From Candidatus Fibrimonadales bacterium (lineage in GTDB: Bacteria > Fibrobacterota > Fibrobacteria > Fibrobacterales > Fibrobacteraceae), in contig WRMM01000025.1 of assembly GCA_009777135.1 (NCBI GenBank), forward strand, positions 1-13,244: a stretch of 13,244 bases of DNA. The letters are read 5' to 3'. Positions 1 to 8,700 of this stretch are shown here, one piece after another. Each line of letters begins with the position of its first letter. Positions within the stretch are counted from its first letter, which is position 1. Below the pieces are notes generated by a model. It was not told where the DNA came from, did no database searches, and was given only the letters and a program-made list of their open reading frames with translations. A program made the position numbers and the translations under genes.

Positions 1-791
1 TTTACAATTCCTCTGTTCATTCCGTAGGTTATAACATCATATTTTGAAGAAGCGCGAATTTTGGAAAGCATGACGTCATCTGCGTTTATAACCAAATCTC
101 CATGCTTTTCAAATCCCTCTGTTATTGACTTTTTCTCTTTGAACACTCCTTCCAAGCTTCCCAAGCCATCTAAATGAGCGGGGGCAATATTTGTGATAAC
201 GGCAATGTCTGGAACTGCTGCTTGAGAGAGCTGGCGAATTTCGCCCGGCAGGCTTGTTCCCATTTCTACAACAGCATTCTGATGCTCGCTTCTCAAACCG
301 AGCAATGTCATTGGAACGCCAAATAAATTGTTTAAATTTCCCTGCGTAACAAGAGTGTTGCCGTTTTTGCCAAGCACCGCCGCAATCATCTCTTTTGTTG
401 AGGTTTTGCCCGCGCTGCCTGTTATGCCAACCACTTTCAGGTTTTGGAATTTTTTTCTATAACCTCTGGCAAACTTCAGCAAAGCCTTGGTTGTGTCTTC
501 TGTAGCCACTGCGAGTGGAATTTTTGCTATTTCCACTTCTGTTGCATTAACAACTGCCATAACTGCTCCTTTTTTAAATGCTTCTTCTATAAACAGACCC
601 TTGTGAGGGTTAAAATTCTTCCCTACAAGCGCCCAAAAAATTTCGCCCTTTTTAATTTCTCTGGAATCAAAATTTAGGCACGCTTTTTGCACTTTAATTT
701 TTTGCGGAATTTCCGCTACAATAGCAGAGGGGTTTTCTTGCAAAAAAATTTGCAGAAATTCCGTCACGTTTATTGGCAAATCAAAACTCAT
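1..791 (-). CDS. murF: UDP-N-acetylmuramoyl-tripeptide--D-alanyl-D-alanine ligase (MurF), 3' part cut by window edge
   Basis: MurF adds D-Ala-D-Ala to the UDP-MurNAc tripeptide, the last cytoplasmic step of the peptidoglycan precursor. I read 263 codons from ATG at 791 leftwards; the C-terminal part lies outside the window (the family is usually about 450 residues). Visible: the N-terminal uridine-binding element FDSR (residues 41-44), the ATP P-loop GITGSAGKTS (about 122-131), the GNLNNLFGVP segment (151-160) and NIAPAHLDGLGS (201-212), matching the Mur-ligase central domain motif NIGEAHLEGFGS. The GSAGKTS P-loop resembles other MurF proteins more than MurC, MurD or MurE. The start ATG shares ATGA with the murE stop, so translation is probably coupled to murE. 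Identification is secure; only the end is missing. Confidence 0.95.
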   Translation of the reverse strand, partial: MSFDLPINVTEFLQIFLQENPSAIVAEIPQKIKVQKACLNFDSREIKKGEIFWALVGKNFNPHKGLFIEEAFKKGAVMAVVNATEVEIAKIPLAVATEDTTKALLKFARGYRKKFQNLKVVGITGSAGKTSTKEMIAAVLGKNGNTLVTQGNLNNLFGVPMTLLGLRSEHQNAVVEMGTSLPGEIRQLSQAAVPDIAVITNIAPAHLDGLGSLEGVFKEKKSITEGFEKHGDLVINADDVMLSKIRASSKYDVITYGMNRGIV

Positions 792-2125
792 AAAAAAATT
801 CCCAAAATTTCTTCCCTATCGCTAAAATGCTTTTTTTCTTTTCCAATAATCTGATAATCTTCATGGCCCTTGCCTGCTACCACTAGAACGTCGCCGCTTT
901 GCAATGCGGCAGCGGCTTCTTTTATTGCCAAGCTTCTGTCGGCTTGCTTGCAATATTTTTTTGCGGAGAATCCTTTTTCTACATCCGCTAAAATTTGTTC
1001 AGGGTCTTCTGTTCTTGGATTGTCTGATGTTAAATAAACTTGGTCTGCCAAGGCTTCTGCAATGCGCGCCATCTCCGGTCTTTTTGTTTTGTCTCTGTCT
1101 CCGCCGCAGCCAAATACCAACAGCAAATTAGCTTTGCAAATTTTGCGGGCGGCAATCAAAGTTCTCTCCAATGCGTCTGGAGTATGGGCATAATCAACAA
1201 TTGCGCGTTTGCCGTTTTTGTTATGCACAACTTCAAAACGTCCCGGAATGGATATGTTTTCAAGAGCATCTTTTAACGCAGCTTCCGGCAAATCCATCTC
1301 ACGCGCCCATTCTATTATCAGCATTGCATTTTCAATATTATGCTCGCCAAAAAGCGAAACATTGCAATTGTCTATTCTAAATCCGTTTTCTGTATTGGCA
1401 ATTTTGAACTGTTTTTTTGAAACGCCAACTCTGTCTTTGAAAAATAATTCTCCGTATAAACGATTTCCATACGAATTATCAATATTTATAAATCCAAGCC
1501 CTTTGCCCAAAAGTTCCGAAGCAAACAATATTTTTTTTGCCTGATAGTAATTTTCCATTGTGCCATGATAGTCCAAATGCTCGTGGCTCAAATTTGTGAA
1601 CAAAGCCGATTTATAGGGAATTCCCATAACACGCCCCTGAACAAGGGAATGGCTGGAAACTTCCATAACAAGCTCCGTGCAACCAGCATCTGCTGCCTCA
1701 GCCGCAAATTCATAAAGTTCTAAAAATCCCGGAGTGGTTAAATGCGCTTCTTCTTTTTTATTTCCAATCAAATTATAAATTGTGCTCAACAAGGCAGTTT
1801 TTTTGCCAGCGGCTCTTAAAACCGCATTCATCATAAATGCGCAGCTGGTTTTTCCGTTAGAGCCTGTTACCGCATAGCAATTCAATTTTGAAAACGGATT
1901 GCCAAAATCTTCTTTTGCAAATAAATACCTTGTAAAAACAACATCATTAACCTGCGCCCATCTTGCTTCATATCCTTTTGGAGCAGGCAAAGCGGAAACA
2001 ACGGAAGACGCTCCCCTTTCCAAAGCTTCCAAAGCGTGTTCCTTTTCTGAACCGTCTGCGCATGGAATGGCAAAGAATATATCGCCAGGTTCCACTTTTT
2101 TAGAATTGTCTTTCAAACGGCTCAT
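788..2125 (-). CDS. murE: UDP-N-acetylmuramoyl-L-alanyl-D-glutamate--2,6-diaminopimelate ligase (MurE), short N-terminus
   Basis: MurE adds the third stem-peptide amino acid to UDP-MurNAc-L-Ala-D-Glu in the cytoplasm. Visible are the P-loop TGSNGKTS (residues 87-94), the central motif FTNLSHEHLDYHG (about 176-188) with the likely carbamylated lysine near 197 in YQAKK, VDYAHTPDALE (310-320), FGCGGDRDKTKRP (338-350), and GKGHEDYQ (418-425). SDNPRTEDPEQI (367-378) contains the DNPR motif that in the family marks meso-diaminopimelate specificity, so the wall is predicted to be DAP-type. The protein has 445 residues against roughly 490 in common homologues, mostly because it begins right before the UDP-binding DSR-like element (here NSKKVEPGD). 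An in-frame TAG lies 11 codons upstream with no start between, so the short start is real unless the sequence is wrong. ATGA overlaps join it to ftsI and murF. Confidence 0.95.
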   Translation of the reverse strand: MSRLKDNSKKVEPGDIFFAIPCADGSEKEHALEALERGASSVVSALPAPKGYEARWAQVNDVVFTRYLFAKEDFGNPFSKLNCYAVTGSNGKTSCAFMMNAVLRAAGKKTALLSTIYNLIGNKKEEAHLTTPGFLELYEFAAEAADAGCTELVMEVSSHSLVQGRVMGIPYKSALFTNLSHEHLDYHGTMENYYQAKKILFASELLGKGLGFINIDNSYGNRLYGELFFKDRVGVSKKQFKIANTENGFRIDNCNVSLFGEHNIENAMLIIEWAREMDLPEAALKDALENISIPGRFEVVHNKNGKRAIVDYAHTPDALERTLIAARKICKANLLLVFGCGGDRDKTKRPEMARIAEALADQVYLTSDNPRTEDPEQILADVEKGFSAKKYCKQADRSLAIKEAAAALQSGDVLVVAGKGHEDYQIIGKEKKHFSDREEILGIFL

Positions 2126-3918
2126 ATTTCCCTCAGCTTTATATGCACAATGCTTTTTCTATCTGCGCTTTCGCCTGGTTCGGGAAACTGCTCATACACT
2201 TTTCCAACGCCATCGTAAACAACATTGCTGATATGCTCAAGCATGCCCATGGCATCTCTCAGCGCCAAGCCCCGAACATCCGGCATACGGCCGGTGTTCC
2301 TCTGATGCTCTCTCAAAGAAAGCTGCAAATATTCGCCAGTTTCATCTCTTTTTATTGTTTGCGCAACAACAGACCCTGTTATGCTTTCATCGTCAAAACG
2401 TATATTGCAGCGCATTCCCTTTGCTCTGTCTAAAGCGGCTATTCTTGTGTGCCCAATAAAAGACACGTCGCTGCACAAACTATCTGCCGATGCGTATTCC
2501 CTTGCAAAAGCCGCAGGCGAAAGTTCTGGATGCAAATATATCTGCTCCATGATTTTCTGGAACACAGGGCCTGCAGCCGTTGAACCGCCGCTCTTGGTAT
2601 TGTGCATGGTAACAAGGCATACAAAGTGCGGGTCTGTGGCTCTTTCAAAACCTATAAAAGAAGAATTGTAAGTTCCTACTTTATATCTTCCAACGCTGTC
2701 TATAGTCTGCGCTGTTCCTGTTTTGCCTGCAAATTCAAAAAAGTCGTATCTGGATTTTATATTAGCAGCGGTTCCGCCAGAGTCAACAACGCTTTTAAGC
2801 ATATTCCTTAAAATTCTTGTGCTCTCGGTAGTAGAAATCACCCTGCGCACAGAATCTCTTTCCGTTGCGGAGGAGTCTGCTCCGTATTCCAGCACCAGTT
2901 TGGGATTATACAAAACCCCGCCGTTTGCTATTGAGCTTACAGCTTTTGCCATATCCAAAGAAGTTAAATCCAAAGATTGCCCAAAGCCTTGAGTTGCCTG
3001 CGTTCTGGAATACTGAACATAATTAAAACCTTTGTGGCTGACTCTAAGCGGAAAACCCGGATTTTCATTTATTGCGAAGTTTTTAACTCCATAGAAAAAT
3101 TTATCATAGCCAATTTCTTCTATAACATATTTTCCAAAAGCTATATTAGACGAAACTGTCATTGCCTCCTGCATATTGAAAGACTTACCCGAGCGAATAT
3201 CCTTTATTATTTTTTCATTGGCATTTTTTGTGACCTTCCATTGGCCATTCTCGCCGTTTATCTGCTTGTTTGGATCCACTCCGTTTTCCAAAGCTATAAT
3301 GGCTGTTATCGGTTTAAAAATTGAACCCGGCTCAAAAGAATGCACAATGCTTTCGTATCTGTTTCTATCTGGATTAAAACTTGTCATGGCTAAAATTTGC
3401 CCATTCCTTGGATCCATAACCAAAACAGATGCGCCTGAAGCATTAAATCTTGGCACATATTCCCTAATCACATTTTCCACGATTTCTTGGATTCGCAAGT
3501 CTATGGAAAGATACACGTCTTTGCCTTCAATAGATGGAATGCGCACAATCTCATCTATGGGAGCGCCTCTTTGAGATTTTACCGTTTTAACCAAAACAGC
3601 TCTTTGACCGCGCAATTCTCTGATTTTTGAACTCACCACTCCATTCAAAATCGCAGACAAACCTTCAAGATGCCCGTGGTAGTGAATTTCTTTCCATTTT
3701 TGCGGCTCAGGCTCTCCATTAACATGCAATTTATCCCAAAGCACCATGCCATTGCGGTCTAAAATACGCCCGTATTTTGCCTCTTCCAAGCTTCGTTTTT
3801 GAGTTTTGTCTTCATAATAAATCTTATCGTTTATAATTTGAATTTGAACAAGCCGAACAACAAAAGCAATGGTTGCCACAGAAAGAAAAACCGCTATCGC
3901 TATCAGCCTGATTTTCAT
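2122..3918 (-). CDS. ftsI: Division-specific peptidoglycan transpeptidase (FtsI/PBP3 class) with C-terminal PASTA domain
   Basis: Class B penicillin-binding protein that cross-links septal peptidoglycan, anchored in the inner membrane with a periplasmic catalytic domain. Residues about 4-22 form the single N-terminal membrane segment; the pedestal region follows (RILDRNGMVLW near 51-61). The transpeptidase domain carries all three active-site motifs: SxxK with the nucleophile Ser199 (SIFK, 199-202), SxN (SSN, 256-258) and KTG (399-401 in FAGKTGTAQ). The last ~55 residues (about 543-598, starting RMPDVRGLALRDAM) look like one PASTA domain, as in Gram-positive PBP2x and SpoVD and some Gram-negative phyla, but not E. 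coli FtsI. Its position between ftsL and murE supports the divisome role over an elongation PBP2. It overlaps both neighbours by 4 nt (ATGA). SpoVD-like naming would be an alternative label for the same family. Confidence 0.93.
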   Translation of the reverse strand: MKIRLIAIAVFLSVATIAFVVRLVQIQIINDKIYYEDKTQKRSLEEAKYGRILDRNGMVLWDKLHVNGEPEPQKWKEIHYHGHLEGLSAILNGVVSSKIRELRGQRAVLVKTVKSQRGAPIDEIVRIPSIEGKDVYLSIDLRIQEIVENVIREYVPRFNASGASVLVMDPRNGQILAMTSFNPDRNRYESIVHSFEPGSIFKPITAIIALENGVDPNKQINGENGQWKVTKNANEKIIKDIRSGKSFNMQEAMTVSSNIAFGKYVIEEIGYDKFFYGVKNFAINENPGFPLRVSHKGFNYVQYSRTQATQGFGQSLDLTSLDMAKAVSSIANGGVLYNPKLVLEYGADSSATERDSVRRVISTTESTRILRNMLKSVVDSGGTAANIKSRYDFFEFAGKTGTAQTIDSVGRYKVGTYNSSFIGFERATDPHFVCLVTMHNTKSGGSTAAGPVFQKIMEQIYLHPELSPAAFAREYASADSLCSDVSFIGHTRIAALDRAKGMRCNIRFDDESITGSVVAQTIKRDETGEYLQLSLREHQRNTGRMPDVRGLALRDAMGMLEHISNVVYDGVGKVYEQFPEPGESADRKSIVHIKLREI

Positions 3919-4181
3919 TTTAAGAACCTCGTTATTTTAGTTGCCGCATCATTCATTCCAAGCCCAAGCGATGGCGCTATCAAATCTATCCTGCTCCTTG
4001 AAGACAAGCTGTCTATGTTTTTGTCCACCAAAGAAACTTCAAAACGCATCACGGAAACGGAATCTTCCAGATTTTTTTCTTGCTGTATCAAATGCGCAAG
4101 TTTTTCATTTGCCATTTTCATAGGAACCGCCAAAACAAAGAGCATGCAAAAAAGCAATATGGATGTTACTATTAATTTCAT
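3915..4181 (-). CDS. ftsL: FtsL-like divisome protein
   Basis: Small bitopic membrane protein of 88 residues. It starts almost directly with a membrane segment (about 3-20), then has a heptad-like charged helix (about 23-60, with Leu/Val at spaced positions: EKLAHLIQQEKNLEDSVSV), and ends with SLGLGMNDA near 71-79, comparable to the short C-terminal 'LGM' element of FtsL. FtsL proteins pair with FtsB/DivIC through this coiled coil and activate FtsWI in septal wall synthesis. Sequence conservation in this family is poor, so the call rests on topology, size and the invariant position between rsmH and ftsI. It lies 8 nt after rsmH and shares ATGA with ftsI. It has practically no cytoplasmic tail, shorter than E. 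coli FtsL. Confidence 0.8.
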   Translation of the reverse strand: MKLIVTSILLFCMLFVLAVPMKMANEKLAHLIQQEKNLEDSVSVMRFEVSLVDKNIDSLSSRSRIDLIAPSLGLGMNDAATKITRFLK

Positions 4182-4189
4182 GGTTTCTC

Positions 4190-5101
4190 TTAAATCCTCT
4201 CATAAACTCTTAATGTGGCGGAGCGTGAGCGAGAATTTTTTCTCAATTCTTCTGCGCTCGGAACTATAGGTTTTTTATTCACTTTTTTTATTTTTCTGTT
4301 GTTCCCTCCGCAAGCGCAAAAAGGCATATTAGCGTTGCACAAGCATTTTTTTTCAAAAAAAGCAAGAACATCTTTCACTGCTCTCGCTTCCTTTGAATGA
4401 TATGTTATTATGCAGAGCCGCCCGCTGGCTTTAAGGCAATGCACCGCCGCTTCCACGCTCTTTTTTATCTCTGCGATTTCTGAATTAACTTCCATGCGAA
4501 TGGCTTGAAACACTCTCGCCTTTAAACTATTCCAATCATTTTTTCTGTTTGCATAAACTTCTTCAACCGCACTGCTCAAATCTGCAGCTGTATTTTTTTT
4601 GCCCTCTTTAATGCGCCTTGCCAAGCGGCCTGCCATTTCCAAATCAGAATTTTCTTTTAACGCCTTTGCCAATTCCTTTTCCGAAACTTTTTTCAAATAA
4701 TCCTGCGCATTTTCGCCACCGCTCGCATCCATGCGCATATCAAGCGGATCATTGCCAGCAAAGGAAAATCCCCTGTTTGTGTCTAGCTGATGGGAGCTTA
4801 CTCCCAAATCGTAAAGAACTCCGCCGAGAGTCTCTGCTGCAAGCTCTGTTTTCAAATTTGAAAACGCTTTGCAGTGATAAACTATTTTTGAGCCAAACTT
4901 TGCAAGCCTTGATTTTGCAGCGTTTATAGCCTCTGCATCTCGGTCAAAGCAATGCAGTTTTTGAGCTTCGCCTAGAAGCTCGGAAATTTTTTCAGAGTGC
5001 CCGCCGCCGCCAAGCGTGCAATCGGCATAGTCATAGCCGGGCCTTATATGGAGGCTTTCTATGCACTCGTTTAAAAGAACGGGAGTGTGGTAATTATTCA
5101 T
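4190..5101 (-). CDS. rsmH: 16S rRNA (cytosine(1402)-N4)-methyltransferase RsmH (MraW)
   Basis: SAM-dependent methyltransferase that modifies C1402 of 16S rRNA in the ribosomal P site. Typical features are the N-terminal HTPVLLNECIESL, the SAM-binding DCTLGGGGHS, the internal LYDLGVSSHQLD and RGFSFAGNDPLDMRMD, VFQAIRMEVNSE, and the C-terminal PSAEELRKNSRSRSATLRV. I prefer ATG at 5101 (303 residues) because it gives MNNYHTPVLL, the normal family start, and produces a TAATG junction with mraZ. A GTG four codons earlier at 5113 is possible and has AAAGGA about 5-7 nt before it. CNANMPFCACGG near residue 260 is a cysteine-containing insert also found in many RsmH proteins. Function is secure; only the start is open. 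Confidence 0.95.
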   Translation of the reverse strand: MNNYHTPVLLNECIESLHIRPGYDYADCTLGGGGHSEKISELLGEAQKLHCFDRDAEAINAAKSRLAKFGSKIVYHCKAFSNLKTELAAETLGGVLYDLGVSSHQLDTNRGFSFAGNDPLDMRMDASGGENAQDYLKKVSEKELAKALKENSDLEMAGRLARRIKEGKKNTAADLSSAVEEVYANRKNDWNSLKARVFQAIRMEVNSEIAEIKKSVEAAVHCLKASGRLCIITYHSKEARAVKDVLAFFEKKCLCNANMPFCACGGNNRKIKKVNKKPIVPSAEELRKNSRSRSATLRVYERI

Positions 5102-5526
5102 TATAAAGTCCACTCCATTCCTTTAAAGTCATCGTCTTTGCTCAATGCGTAAGGAGCGGCTTTCTCAATATTGGATATTATAACCACATCGCCATTGCCA
5201 GAAAACACAACCTCTTTATCTATGCCAGCCCATTCTTTAAGCCCTTTAGGCAAAAGGAAGCGGTTTTGTTTGTCATCTAAAACAACCCTTTCCGTGTTGT
5301 GCAAAAGTTTTCTACGGCGATCATAATTTTCTTTAGTTTGCTCAAGCTGGTCTAATTTTAAACGCCAAACCTCATAATCGCCCACTCTCCGCAAATGCAG
5401 GCAATTATTAACGCCCGGCGATATGTAAAACTCTCTTTCATTGGGAACAAGCTTGCGAAAAGACAGCGGAAAAGAAACTCTTCCATTTCCATCTACAATA
5501 GCTGATTCGTTCCCTTGAAAACTCAT
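5101..5526 (-). CDS. mraZ: Transcriptional regulator MraZ
   Basis: MraZ is the conserved first gene of the dcw cluster. In bacteria where it was studied, the protein forms a ring of SpoVT/AbrB-type domains, binds G-rich direct repeats upstream of its own gene and controls the operon. The 141-residue product shows the two tandem domains: residues ~6-50 (ESAIVDGNGRVSFPLSFRKL) and ~77-125 (ERVVLDDKQNRFLLPKGLKEWAG, then KEVVFSGNGDVVIISN). Length is in the normal range. The start is ATG at 5526; no Shine-Dalgarno-like sequence precedes it (TTTAATAGC just before ATG), while an AT-rich -10-like TATATT lies only about 10 nt upstream, so a very short leader or leaderless start is possible. The last codons overlap the alternative GTG start of rsmH. 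Confidence 0.94.
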   Translation of the reverse strand: MSFQGNESAIVDGNGRVSFPLSFRKLVPNEREFYISPGVNNCLHLRRVGDYEVWRLKLDQLEQTKENYDRRRKLLHNTERVVLDDKQNRFLLPKGLKEWAGIDKEVVFSGNGDVVIISNIEKAAPYALSKDDDFKGMEWTL

Positions 5527-5584
5527 GCTATTAAATATAGATAATTTTTCCCCAAAACAACCATTTTTTATTTAAAAAAAATTG

Positions 5585-5604
5585 TTTTTCCCCATTTTTC
5601 CACC
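5585..5604 (-). promoter_or_regulatory. Candidate MraZ-binding boxes
   Basis: On the minus strand the sequence reads GGTGG-AAAAA-TGGGG-AAAAA: two G-rich boxes (5600-5604 and 5590-5594) repeated with a 10-bp period, one helical turn. Further related pieces are TTGGAAAAAT upstream (around 5616-5624) and TGGTTGTTTTGGGG downstream (5550-5563). Known MraZ operators are tandem TGGG/GTGG-type boxes with about 10-bp spacing just upstream of mraZ, so position and spacing both fit. The exact set of boxes used is inferred. Confidence 0.6.
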
Positions 5605-5661
5605 AAAAAATGAAATTTTTCCAATGATATTAACAATGCGCCAACAGAAAAAGGGAAAAGG

Positions 5662-5679
5662 ACTGAATAGATGTTCAGT
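5662..5679 (-). terminator. Weak hairpin plus pyrimidine tract after the RND gene
   Basis: ACTGAA (5662-5667) and TTCAGT (5674-5679) form a 6-bp stem with a 6-nt loop. On the minus strand it is followed by a C/T tract (TCCTTTTCCCTTTTT). It lies about 60 nt beyond the RND stop, so it could terminate that transcript before mraZ. The stem is short and AT-rich, so this is tentative. A second inverted pair, AGTAAAA/TTTTACT (5677-5683 and 5704-5710), overlaps it and could form an alternative fold. Confidence 0.3.
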
Positions 5680-5718
5680 AAAAGTTGTCTGAATTAGAAA
5701 ATGTTTTACTAAGCGCCG

Positions 5719-5724
5719 ATTATA
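5719..5724 (-). promoter_or_regulatory. Possible -10 element (TATAAT) upstream of mraZ
   Basis: A perfect TATAAT lies on the minus strand 15 nt after the stop of the RND gene, preceded by TTCAAG. No good -35 is seen at 16-18 bp (AGGTGA/TAGGTG only). If used, the mraZ transcript would have a leader of nearly 190 nt carrying the candidate MraZ boxes inside the leader. This is a weak call. Confidence 0.25.
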
Positions 5725-5739
5725 CTTGAATGCTTGAAC

Positions 5740-8700
5740 TCACCTAGTCTTTTTGCTAATCAGCAAATACGATGCAGGTATAACAAGAAGGCTGAATACC
5801 AGCGAAACCATTATTCCGCCTATTATTGCAACGCCCATCGGAACTCTGGACTCGGCGCCTGCGCCCAAAGCCAAGGCTATGGGCATAAAGCCAAAAACTG
5901 TAGAAAGAGTGGTCATCAAAATTGGGCGGAGCCTTGCGCCTGCGGCGTCTGCGACGGCGCGGCGCAAAGTTAAGCCTGCGGCGTGACGCTGGTTGGCAAA
6001 TTCAACGATTAAAATTCCGTTTTTGGTTACCAAGCCAACAAGCATAACAAGGCCAATTTGACTGAATATATTTATGGTATGGCCGCCAAAATAAAGCGAA
6101 AGCAAAGCACCGAAAAGAGCAAGCGGAACGGTGAGCATAATTGTGAATGGATGGCGAAAACTCTCAAACTGGGCGGCAAGCAGCATATACACAATTATCA
6201 AAGCAAGAATAAAAACCATCACAAGACTGCCGCTCGCTTCCATAAAGTCGCGCGAAGTTCCAGCAAGCTCGGTTCTGAAACTCTCGTTTAACTCGCCTTT
6301 AATAATGCCATGCATCTCCGTAATGGCATCGCCAAGAGCAACGCCTTCTGCGGGGTTTGCAGAAATGGTAGCTGATACATAGCGATTATACCTAAAAATC
6401 TGCGGGGGCACCGCCTCTTCTTTCAAATCAACTATCTGGTCAAGAGAAACCAAATCTCCGCTTGAGTTTCTCAAATACAATGCCTGGAGGCTTGCCGGCT
6501 CGTTTTTATTGCGGGCGTCAATCTCGCCTATTATTTGATATTGCTTTCCCTCTTTCAAAAAATATCCGTAGCGAAGACCGCTATACGCAAGCTGCAATGC
6601 CTGAGCCGCCTCTCTTGGGGCAATGCCAGAAGCGCGCAAAAAATCCCTGTCCATTTCCACGCTCATTTGAGGCTTGGTGAATTTCAAGTTTACATCTGCC
6701 ATGGTCAAAAGGCGGCTGGTTTGAATTTTATCCATAAGCGCAGGCAAATATTTTTTCAATGAATCCAGCTCATTGGCTTGCACAACTACCTGCACAGGAA
6801 GCCCGCCTCTTGTTCCAACTCTTATCGTTTGGTCTTGCTGAATTGAAAGGCGAACCCCTTCAACCTGCGACAAAACCCTGCGAAGGTCATTTGCTATTTG
6901 CTGCTGAGTGCGTTTGCGTTCCGTTGGCGGAACCAGCGTTATTTGAACATTGCCAAGGTTTGGACTGCCCGCCCAAATAGGCGACGTTTGAACAAGAATC
7001 CTGTCAATCTCCGGAACACTTTCCCTTACCAAATGCTCAACGACTTTCATCTTTTCGTTCATATAAGAGAAAGGAGCGCCCTCGTGGGCGGTTATTTGAA
7101 CCACGACTCTTGAGCGATCTTCCAAAGGAGCAAGCTCGGTTGGCAGTTGCAAGAACACAAAAACAGAAATACCCGAGCACAATAAAATAACAGGAATTGC
7201 CAGCATGGGGTATCTCAAAGCCTTTCTTAAAAATTTGGAATAGCCATCGGAAAGGGCTTTGAAAAAAGGCTCCGTTGCGGTGTAAAAGCGATTGCGGGTT
7301 TCCTGCTTTTTCAGCACTCGGCTAGACAGCATTGTGCCCAGCGTTAATGCTACAAATGAGGATATTATAACCGAACCGCCTATGATAACCGCAAATTCCC
7401 TGAACAAGCGGCCAGTGAAACCCTCCATAAATAGCAAAGGAGTAAATACAGCGCACAGCACCAAAGTGGTTGAAACAACAGGCGCAAAAATTTCATTCAC
7501 GCCTTTATTTGCGGCTTCTTTTGGCGGCAGCCCCTGCTCTATTTTTGCGAAAATATTTTCCAAAACAACAATGGCATCGTCAACAACAATTGCAATGGCA
7601 AGCACAACACCCAAAAGCGTTAGCACGTTTATGGAAAAACCCAAAATCCAAATTATGAAAAACGAGCCTATCAAGGATATGGGCACGGTTATCATGGGGA
7701 TAAATGTTGTTCTAAATTCTCTAAGGAATAAAAATATAACTCCTATAACGAGTATAAATGCTATGAACATGGTTTCTTTAACTTCGCTCAGAGCCTCGCG
7801 CACAAATCTGGTGTTGTCAAACGTGGTTTCTATGGTAACCCCTTCTGGCAAATCTTTCTCTATCTCTTTTGCGCGTTTCAAAACCTCGTCTGCAATTTTT
7901 ATCTGGTCTGCGCCAGGCTGTGCCACAACAACCAGAGAAACCATTGGCCTGCCGTTCATTCGCAGCGTATTTCTTTCATTTTCCGCTCCGAGCACAACTT
8001 CTGCAACATCGCCCAGCCTAACAAATTTATCTCCGCTGTTAAATAAAATCACATTGCGAAAATCTTCTTCGCTAACAAGCTTGGAGCTGGAACGCAGGCT
8101 CACCATTGCAGCAGTGCCCTCTAGCTGCCCAGCAGGAAATTCCGCATTTTCCCTTTCCAAAGCGCTCCGAACAATTTCCAGCGTCAAGCCATAGCCAGCC
8201 AGCCTAACAGGGTCTATGTAAATTCGCATGGCATATCTTTTTATTCCCCAAATTCTCATTTCTGCAACGCCAGAAACAGTTTGCAGCCTCTCTTGTATTC
8301 GCTCGCTCAAATCCGTTAATTCCAGAGGGCTCATATTATCGCTTCCCAAAGAAAGCACCAATATTGGCGAGGCATTTGCATCAGCCTTTGAAACAACGGA
8401 GGCATCTGCATCTTCGGGAAGCCTTCTTTGCGCTTGGGAAACTTTGTCGCGAACATCGTTTGCGGCCTGCTCCATATCTGCGCCCAGATTAAATTCCACA
8501 GTGATGTTTGACTGCTCTTCTCTAGAGACTGAGGTTATGGCTCGGATTCCGTCTATGCTGTTGATTGCAGATTCCAAAGGTTCTGTGATTTGGTTTGCGA
8601 TAATTTCTGCATTTGCGCCAGTGTAGGTGGTTCGCACATTTATTATGGGAGGGTCTATGGCAGGATATTCTCTAACGCCAACCTGATTCAAGCCTATCAA

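Noticed and set aside
5527..5739. Search for a tRNA or small RNA between mraZ and the RND gene
   Set aside because: Only AT-rich sequence, short weak stems and the G boxes; no cloverleaf or known RNA fold was seen.
7292..8194. 300-codon plus-strand ORF antisense to the RND gene
   Set aside because: It lies fully within the well-supported RND coding sequence, is Ser/Thr/Asn-rich as expected of a mirrored frame and shows no domain; a shadow.
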